DNA of 64,000 nucleotides from Stenopsyche tienmushanensis (taxonomy: Eukaryota; Arthropoda; Insecta; Trichoptera; Stenopsychidae), in assembly GCA_008973525.1 (NCBI GenBank), contig WACJ01000382.1, forward strand, positions 62,001 to 126,000. The letters are read 5' to 3'. A program made the translations under genes and the position numbers. This document shows positions 55,616-64,000 of the stretch, piece by piece. The number at the start of each line of letters is the position of its first letter. Position 1 is the stretch's first letter. Under the pieces are notes generated by a model that was not told the DNA's origin, did no database searches, and saw only the letters and a program-made list of their open reading frames with translations.

Positions 55616-56741
55616 TTCCATAATATCGTTTTATAAAGTTTTTGGCTGCTCGACCGCTATAATGTTGCAAAATAAAACCATTCCCGGCGAAGAAATATTC
55701 AAAAATAAATAAATAAATTCCAACAGATTTAGGACATGTTACTTCATATAAAACGACTTAGAATATTTCAATATATATATTAGAGAACTTTATTTGGATG
55801 AAAAATGCATGACTATGACTCTAATTATCTTCATCATATATCAAGCACGTACCATTTGGTCATTTTTACGCGTACGTTTCAATTGTTGCCCTCGATATTT
55901 CTATGTAAAATACATTGTATGTGCATTTATATGTATGTAAAAATATATATAAGTTTTCAACAAAAAGGGGTTGAATCATTATGTCATTTTTAAATAAAAA
56001 TATCATGCTTATTTGGATTTAATTATTAATAAGAGCAATGAAAATTGATAATATAACGAACAGACAAACAGGCATACAATTTTGTTTAAACCAGTAATTT
56101 GGCATAGTCTCGTGTGTAATTTTTTTTATATGTCCGTGGAAAATATAGATCGATAGATAAGATTACATCCCTTTTCATAATATTCTTATTCTATTAAAAA
56201 AATATTATGTAAGAGTAATTCTGAGATTCCCTTCATGAGCATCAATAATTTTGGTCCTAGCAAAAAATAATGTATTCCAGAAAGCCCTTTTTAAATCAAT
56301 CTCAAACCTTTAAAATCAACACCAGCATCTCACCGGTATCGTTATTAAGAGAATACGCAAAATATTCTATGAGAGAGAAAAATTCAGCCCTACTAGAACA
56401 TTTTTTGGACGAGAAATGGATGAGTAAACTCGCATATATGGCGAGCATATTTAGCCTACTTAATGACCTTAACCTTTCTCTGAAGGGGTTGTTTTAAAAA
56501 CAAGCTGGTTCTTTGGGATTGTCACATACAAGAAGAGGATTTAGAAATGTTTCCACTTTTGTAAGAATTTTCAATTGCTGCTTTTAATCCGAAAATGAGG
56601 ACCTTCGTAAATTAAATCTTTGGATTAATAATCCCTCCATGAAGGAGGTCATTTCATGAACTCATGTGAGTAGAGAAAAATAACAATTAAAGTTGAACCG
56701 ATGATATGTATTTGGTACACCAATATTATTTTTATTGAATA
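55616..56741. other. No recognised feature
   Basis: AT-rich DNA. A 75-codon plus-strand frame at 56270 lacks a domain. Confidence 0.45.
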
Positions 56742-57036
56742 CTAGTGATTACCCGGCATGCGTTGCAATACCACGTCTTCGCATAACAAACTGCATACAC
56801 AAACAATATTTTTACTATAGTTATGTTATTTCTGCTTGTATAAACAATAAGCTGTCAAAGTTTTATTGCAATCGAATAAACGGTATAGCAGCACATTAAA
56901 TACGGACAAACAAATATTGTTTTTTATATATTAAACTATACCTATGTTACTCGCACAATTTTTAGCAATAAGTTCACAAAGTTTTATTGCAATTTAATGA
57001 ACAGTATGGCAGCGAATTACATACAAACAAACGGTT
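56742..57036 (-). mobile_element. Non-autonomous Helitron, 3' end intact
   Basis: On the minus strand it ends GCATGCCGGGTAATCACTAG before T (host A at 56741 on the plus strand). Two blocks follow, and the 5' side ends near CAAACAAACGGTTGAGA, so the exact TC terminus is uncertain. Confidence 0.65.
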
Positions 57037-59253
57037 GAGATTGAAATTTAACAAAATAGACTGGACGCAAAAGTAGAACTTCATCTTTCAGATTCTGTAT
57101 TAAATTGTATGCCAAGAATATTCAATATATTAGCAAAGATGCAATAGCAGGGCTCTGCTTAAATGTGTATTGATTTTAATTTATTGATAAATATAGTTCA
57201 ATTATGAAATTGATCTTTTAAATTGACTTTAATAATATAAATTAATAGTTATAAGTGTTTTTAATGACTTTTTCAATGATTAAATATATATTAACTTTGG
57301 GGGTTTGATCTAAATAAGAATGATCGATGAAAAGTGCAAATTTCGCAAGGTTTCTTCTATTGAATGCATTCTGAAAACCCTCAAAGCCAAGCTCTATTTT
57401 TTGCCCAATGGCTCCGAATGGCCGCAGTTTATAGTCAGCATCTCATTTGCGTAATGAAATTCAAGACTCTTTGTAGATGAACAGATTTTTTTCACATCAA
57501 AGCATTCCCGGCTAATAAAATGAACGACTTCGGAGGCTGTGATGGAAATGGACCATTTTATTGAGAGATTCGGTCTACTAGGCCCGAGCTCCATTCACGG
57601 CGAGGAGCCTGAATTTTCAAACGTATTGCAACACTACTGATGCAGAAATTAAAGGAGGTCGACTGTAAATATAAAGTGGTATTTCATTCACCGTAAAATA
57701 TGTTTTTTTTCGGCAAACAGGGACAGGGTACTTAAAAGTGGGTGTGCTTTGGTTATTGTTTATTGAAGGCTGAAGAGGAGATTCAAATGCGTCAAATCTA
57801 TACGCGTTGGTTTATAAAAGCTTTGCCTTTTCGCCTACAGATACGAAATTTTGTATGGCTGCTCTCTATATTTTGTTTTGAATTTTCAGCCTTTGCTTTT
57901 CTTCTGGCTTTTCGTCTTTCTTTTCTTGTTTTTACGAGACCATTCGCATGAGCTGAACCAAAACCGGCATCGCTTATTTATTCTATCCACTTCGGGTTAT
58001 TTTTACTTCGCAATATTTCACTACGACGTCTAAGTGTAAGAACATATCCATAATATATGGAAGTATCATTCTCTCAAAGTTCAGAAAGCTCGCAGTAGTG
58101 AATATACTTCGACCCTTCAAATAAATGAAAGCCTTTGTCATTTTTTTACATTCATAAGAGTAATGACTTTTTTCTGCTGATATTTTATCTTGGGAGAGCC
58201 TTCTTTATTATTTTCCTAATTCAGACGCTTGTGAATGGACGTTTAATCTAAGACAAAAATATGAAAACCGAATGAGCTTTATATCAAACTTTTCTCCAGA
58301 TAATAATTTGTAAGCGTACTTGAGTATTCAAACATAGAACATTCACTACATATGCTAGTACTGTGAAGTGCTTTAGAATTTTCCATTTATGCATTTATAT
58401 TTTAGTAAGAAATTTTAAATTAAAGTTTGCCAAAAAGATGATAAAAAACGCGCCGCACTCAAATTTTGGCCATGGAAGAGTTTTAGAATTTAATGTGATA
58501 TAGTGCAGCTCTTGAACAAATTTATTTTGCAGACCCTATCCCAACCCTAGGAATTTTATGTCTTTAAATTCTGAATTTCGGCCCTCGATATGCGCAGTGT
58601 CCTATAACGATTTCACTATTACATGACACGTAGAAAGATAACGTCTTAGTTCTTCAATTGAATATTGGTATTTTAACTACGCCGTATATTATCTCAAATG
58701 GACCTTTCATCATTATCAGTCAAAATTCTATTAAAAAAGAGACTATTTTTTGTGTTGTCAAAAAATTGTAATAGAAGGAGTATTGGGTCAAAGCGTATAA
58801 TATCCATCCTATTCCATAAGACCCATCCTATTCAATTTGTGTAGGTGAGTTTTAAAACACATGTGTACCACTGGTCCATGAGGGATCCCAGTCATTGTGA
58901 TTGTTTGCTGTAGATCTGATTTGATCAGGGGTTTTAGTGTGTCGTTATCAAAATTCGAAGCTCCTCCCGTTCTCAATTCATCCCTTAAAAAATAGGAAAT
59001 AATAGCAAAAAATATAATTATATAATGTAAATTCTTGGAAGACAATAGCAATCCCTCTTAAATACAATTTCACTTAGTTTTTCAGCCATTGCAAAGAGAG
59101 AAAATTGGAATAAATCTATCTAATTTGTTATATTTTTTTCTGTTCTACTGATGGATTTAAATGCGTTTTTCTTCAGCTCCCGAAGAATAAAGTAGGTTTA
59201 CATGTAAAAGTATTATACGAGTCATCCAAAAATCTAATTTATTTTATGTAACA
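57037..59253. other. No recognised feature
   Basis: About 2.2 kb without supported genes. Short frames at 57394-57594, 57742-58033 and 58809-59051 have no domain or splice evidence. Confidence 0.45.
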
Positions 59254-60455
59254 CTAGTGATTATCCGGCATGCGTTGCAATATTATATTTTTAATTAGGC
59301 TAAAAAAGAGGTATACGATCGCGCTTAGTAGTTATTTGATAGGTAAATTAAGAATTTAATTTTAATTTCATTTAAATGTATCTATTTTCGATATTTCGAT
59401 TCTCCTGTCTGACTCACGTACGCGGTCTGACTTTTTTCAATCTCTTTAATTTTTAATAAAATTGGTAGTCAAACTAGTAGAGTATGCTCGTGCCGTTGTC
59501 TCATCTGTTGATAGTATCTATTATTTCTTTTTTTTCTATTTCTAACGCTTCTGGTTTGTTCAATGTACGACATGATGCAAACTGTGCATTTGATTTCGTA
59601 AGTCTTCCCTTATTTTTTTCTCTCAAGATTATGCTTATGACGTGCTAATGAAGAGATTTTGGAAACCAAATATTTTTCCGTGCGGTGCGTACCGTCTCGT
59701 AATAAATGAGAAGGGCGTGAGCTGCCATATACAGCTATCCATGCGAGAAGCATGCACGCATACCCTGTGTGTTAATGTGCTTTGTTGGTGCTCGCACCGG
59801 AAGCTGCACATATTTTAATTCAAATAGCATATCAGTAGAAATGATAGGGATACAACATCTTCTCCTTGAAAATTTTCATTTCAATTTGTAGTTTCGATGA
59901 TATTATTCAACATATTTTTCACTAAAAGCATGGTACCGTTGTTACATGTTGTGGTGGATTTATATTTTGAAGAAAAATTATAAGCACGCCAATTTTCAGT
60001 ATTAAAATACACAATTCAAATATAATTTTTATATACAACGATGAACTAACTGAATATATAACCGAGTCTTATGTTTTGTTAGTATGTTTAAGTATCATTT
60101 AATCAATCCCTGTTCATATAATTCAAATTAAAAAGTCACTTTTTGCATTTTATTACGCTGATGCACTCACAACATATTGAAAAGCACTGTTATTGATGCA
60201 GTAAGCTTTTTTGTAGGTACCAGTAGTGTCCAGGTATGAATTAAAATGATGACGTTTGTGTGTTACCGCCTCACAGTATAGTCCACAGAAGACCAAATAC
60301 TTGGCAAAATTGGATACACAAACGATATTTTTACTATGCTTATGTTATTTTTGCAAGTGTAAACAATGAGTTGAGAAAGTTTTATCGCAATTGGATGAAC
60401 GGTATGGCAGCGCATTAAATACGAACAAACAAAGATTATTTTTTACATATTAAAT
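59254..60455 (-). mobile_element. Non-autonomous Helitron, long variant, copy 2
   Basis: The minus-strand 3' end GCATGCCGGATAATCACTAG precedes T. The interior shares several blocks with 20940-21633 (CGATCGCGCTTAGTA, ATATACAGCTATCCATG, AGAAGCATGCACGCATACCC). The right end has the Helitron block and a decayed ATATTAAA terminus. It is about 500 bp longer than copy 1. Confidence 0.55.
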
Positions 60456-62039
60456 ACATCATAGAAATGTCTCCAAAACGCATGTTTAATTGAATGTCTA
60501 TAAATACAGCGGTACATCAAAGTGAGCACTCAAACGCGAATAATCGTAAAGAATAAGGGTTGATGTATATATCGTGCGTACATTACGCGATATTTTAACA
60601 GACACATTTTTGCGCATGTTATGCCCACTTTAATATCGTTTGGCGATATTAAAGTGTATAAACCCATGAAATATTTGCAAACTCGGTGCCTCTCCAGACG
60701 GCTTAGCGCTACATCCCGTAAAATACGAAAGGCCATACGACGATGCTCAGGTAATGGCGAATATCGGATAGACGAAGTGAATAGTGCACGACGTAAATTA
60801 TTTACGGCATAATGTTTTTACGAGCCACATTGCGACGCAAAGTACCGAGTCTTGTATGCCGTACGGAATTATGACGTTATCGGTCAACGTATATACACAG
60901 CGCTGTGGGGGGGTGTTTTCTGGAATGTGGCAAAAATATGCGTCATTTCGACGAAACAATGAATTCTCCTTGAAACGAGATACGCGAAACGGAACGAGAC
61001 ATAAATTATTGCAGAATAATCTGCTCGCTAAAATATGGCAACGGGCCAAATGATGTTGGTATCAAATACCGATCCTGGGAAATTTACGTTCTCCCTGTTT
61101 GGGAGAAAAAACCTTTTATTACCGCCTGGACATCGGATTGCTCCGAGCATACAATTGGCTTCGTGTATACATCAGGGTGACGTTGTCAATTCTCCATGCT
61201 GGCCATTCAAAAGCATTTAAATCGCTTAGAATAAGAATTTATAACATTTAGATATTTGGAGTTGTTGGGAATAAATTCTAATAATTCTGTATAAAATAGG
61301 GGTTGATTTTTTCCCAACAAATTGAAGCCACCCAGACAAATATTTGTTGTGTTGTCATGTAATTTATTTAGAGAGAAAATTACGATAATGCTCCCTTTGA
61401 GTTAGTAATAATACTATTTTTTTCCAACAACGTCTGGCTTTGAACGTCGTCTGGATTGGCCTAATTGTCTTGTCTACGTTAGGTTGATTTTTTTGCATAA
61501 TCGCATTGACCATTTACCAAGATGAAGCATTGACATAGTGGATTAGCTTATGGACTTATTCAAAAGGTTTAAGCTTAAAATCAAACTGTGGAAAATACAT
61601 GGCTATTCTAATAAAACTGTTGATGTTGGAAAAATATTGATAGTTATATATTAATCCTCAGAGGGATGATTTTTTTTTTCACATTATACTAAGTATAATA
61701 TGTATTTTTAAATGTTTTATTAATGATAATATCGTAGAAAAGCTTCGAGATGAAGTTAGTTAGCATTTATATTACGAAATCAGCATTATTGCCTGCAAAT
61801 AATCTGAATGAAGTTCATTAATTAGTCAAACAAATAGAAAATATTATGAGCTTGAAATGACAGTCAGTGATAGTAAAATTAGCAATGATATGATTATGAC
61901 AGTATTATATTATAACAAGCTTAAATGCACATATCTGTCATCTGTATGTCCGTGGTATCGTATTGATAAGAGCCAATGCTTAAAAATATATTAAAAATTC
62001 ATTCAAAAATTAAGTATGTTTTTTCCATAAGTAATCTAT
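60456..62039. other. Unassigned region with one hairpin
   Basis: GC-richer between 60530 and 61220, with overlapping frames on both strands (60530-61220) that show no domain. A perfect 13-bp inverted repeat CACTTTAATATCG lies at 60626-60656. The rest is AT-rich. Confidence 0.4.
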
Positions 62040-62312
62040 ATTATCACACGAGAGAGATCTGGCTGCAGGAAGGACGACCTCCCGCAGCCAAGGCTAACCG
62101 ACGATTCTCCCGACTTCTGCCTCCTGCGCGTCACTACCCAACCGGCAACGGTGCACGCGCAAGAAGCGATCGGTCGGTATGCAGATGCAATGTCTCCGCA
62201 GGGTCACAAGAGATGGCGCTGTCAAAATAACACATTGAACCTGAAGAGAGATGGAAGATATCGCTGTTAACAGCGCTACTACGTAGGGGTGGTAGATCGC
62301 CCACGCTACATT
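62040..62312 (-). repeat. Dispersed LTR-like repeat, copy 4
   Basis: Close to copy 3 in inverted orientation (GAGAGATCTGGCTGCAGGAA, AAGAAGCGATCGGTCGGTAT, GGTCACAAGAGATGGCGCTG), ending at CGCCCACGCTACA. The part beyond AATAAATAG is missing. Confidence 0.6.
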
Positions 62313-63494
62313 GCTATAAATAATCAGCGAATCTGTTATTTAACTCCCCCTAAATATTTTTTCAGATGTACCAAATATCTCCCCATTATGTAATTACATG
62401 AAATATAAAAGAATATAATAAGAAAGCTTTCATATTCTTTGGATATATTATTACCCTAATTAGGAGTTTTTATAATTAAATTTTATAATTAAATCATAAT
62501 TATATTTTTATTCATGTAAATCACTGAAGAAGTCTTAGATGGCGGAAAATGTAGCCTATTTAAAGACTATTGAAGAAAGCATAATATAATTTTGTATTTT
62601 GGTACTTTTAAGGGTAATAAATCACGTAAGCAATAAAGCTAAAAATACTACCTCTCATGATTGATCTCCGAAAGTTGAATCTGAAAAAACTTTCATAACG
62701 TATTATCCATCCCTCATCAAGATCACTGAAAAAACTTGATTATCATTTATAATATTTGTTTTTTTGGTAAGAACGAAAAACTTTATGAAGTATTTAATTA
62801 AGTTTACATCGAATCACTGCGGAGACGGCGAAGAGTTAAGACCCCTGTAAAAGTTGAGCCCTTTATTGATATCTGTTTTTCATACACAAAGAAAAGCGCT
62901 GCAAATAGGCTTTGTTCCGCGCTCGCCATAAATTAAGATAAATCCTCCGCGATATATTTGATAATGCGAACAAATGTTGTCACTATTGTAAAAAAATATA
63001 TATTTATATGTACCTTTTCTTGGTGGCACAATTTTACGCCACTTTCGTATGTTAGGGAAAAGTCTAAAAAAGGGGCGCCCACCCCGTTGGTTTTGTGAGA
63101 GGAAAATGCGCTATTTGGTAATCATAAATTTGCGCAAAATAGTCTTGCTTACCCTGAAAAGCCTTCGTCCCATATTGTATGCTTATGGAAAAATACTTAT
63201 GGAAAAAGTAGGTTTCCCTGTCTCCCGTTTTCCTATTTCATTGATATATTTACTGCTATTTTTTCAGGTAGTTTTCCCTTTTTATACACCGCAATAAAGT
63301 GCACGGGCAAATGGATAACGAAATGTATTCAAACAACACATATGAACCTATACGTAAAAGTCGGATGGGGGGGAGCAAATGGGTTGATACGCCTAATGGA
63401 TATCTGGCATCGATCTTGATAACAAGGGATACCTTTAAAGCATTATCATCATCTGCAATTTATCTATATTTGATAGCTGTTTTTCAATTGCAAA
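62313..63494. other. No recognised feature
   Basis: AT-rich DNA. Frames at 63049-63499 have no domain. Confidence 0.45.
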
Positions 63495-63814
63495 TCTAAT
63501 ATATAAAAATTAATATTTGTTTGTTCGTACGCAATGCGCTGCCATATCGGTCATCAAAATGCAATAAAACTTCGTCTAAATATTGCTAATAGTTTTGCGA
63601 GTAACATAAATATAGTCTTATATACATAAATAATAAAAAATGTTTGTACGTATTTTATGCGCTACCATACCGTTTATTCGATTGCGATAAAACTTTGTCA
63701 AATTATTATTGGCATTTTCTCAAATAATATAGGTATAGTACAATTAACTTAAAATAGATTTTCATTTGCGGTAATCATTTCTTCTGTGGAAGCAACGCGC
63801 CGGGTATCAGCTAG
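63495..63814 (+). mobile_element. Non-autonomous Helitron, both ends present
   Basis: 320 bp: TCTAATATATAAAAATTAAT after A; two blocks; then the 3' end AACGCGCCGGGTATCAGCTAG-like before T. Its end (GCGCCGGGTA.CAGCTAG) matches the autonomous Helitron at 27072-30052 more closely than the GCATGCCGGGTATTCGCTAG type does. Confidence 0.8.
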
Positions 63815-64000
63815 TATATTCATATTGATTTGAATTGAATGTTCATATATTCAATTACGAAGTTATTTTGATCATTCATTATGACGTCGGTTCGAAAATG
63901 AGAATTTCTTGCCATCAAGTGCATACAGTGGTTTCGGATATTGGATTGCAGTCACATATGGTCACCAAGACGTAGAGAATGGAAATTGCTAACAGGATGT

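Noticed and set aside
58809..59051. Minus-strand peptide with hydrophobic start as the missing Beat signal-peptide exon
   Set aside because: No suitable donor in the needed phase was found after the hydrophobic stretch.

Overview
The window is nuclear DNA from an arthropod, most likely an insect. It is AT-rich, has spliced genes and is crowded with eukaryotic transposons: Ty3/Gypsy, R1-clade and jockey-like LINEs, Helitrons, hAT, mariner and Tc1-like elements. Nothing bacterial, organellar or viral was seen, and no rRNA or convincing tRNA gene.

Host genes. One host gene can be modelled with confidence: a Beaten-path (Beat) family immunoglobulin-superfamily gene on the minus strand. Five exons (40233-40067, 34781-34589, 34504-34371, 30696-30456, 21904-21807) join with matching phases and consensus splice sites. 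They encode Ig domain 1, Ig domain 2 and a hydrophobic C-terminus. The gene covers at least 18.4 kb, nearly all intron, and the introns hold many transposons, including a 3-kb Helitron with a broken Pif1-type helicase (27072-30052), an R1 pseudogene (31975-33235) and a duplicated segment. A weak candidate for the last exon of a second gene lies on the plus strand at 625-729.

Left third (1-12.6 kb). A 6574-bp Ty3/Gypsy retrotransposon (5209-11782, minus strand) has two 681-bp LTRs that read as identical, a GGGA target duplication, a tRNA-Ser primer site, a polypurine tract, gag, and a pol reached through a canonical -1 slippery heptamer (TTTAAAC). Pol has protease, reverse transcriptase and RNase H but no recognisable integrase. 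After RNase H comes a short macro-domain-like stretch, then nine 16-residue tandem repeats, then a Tyr/Ile-rich tail with a membrane-like segment. The element sits inside an R1-clade LINE fragment with a 15-bp target duplication, which in turn sits inside an unidentified GC-richer segment.

Middle (12.6-45 kb). Degraded mariner, Tc1-like, LINE and Helitron copies surround the Beat exons. At 18.3-19.9 kb an R1 fragment has inserted into the PQGSVL motif of another LINE, leaving a 15-bp duplication.

Right third (45-64 kb). A 986-bp hAT derivative with an 8-bp target duplication retains a remnant of the transposase C-terminal domain. A second hAT element lies inside the end of a relative of the first. 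A mariner pseudogene, four copies of an LTR-like repeat (two of them in the left third) and more Helitrons complete the picture. All family assignments rest on reading motifs by eye; no database search was possible.
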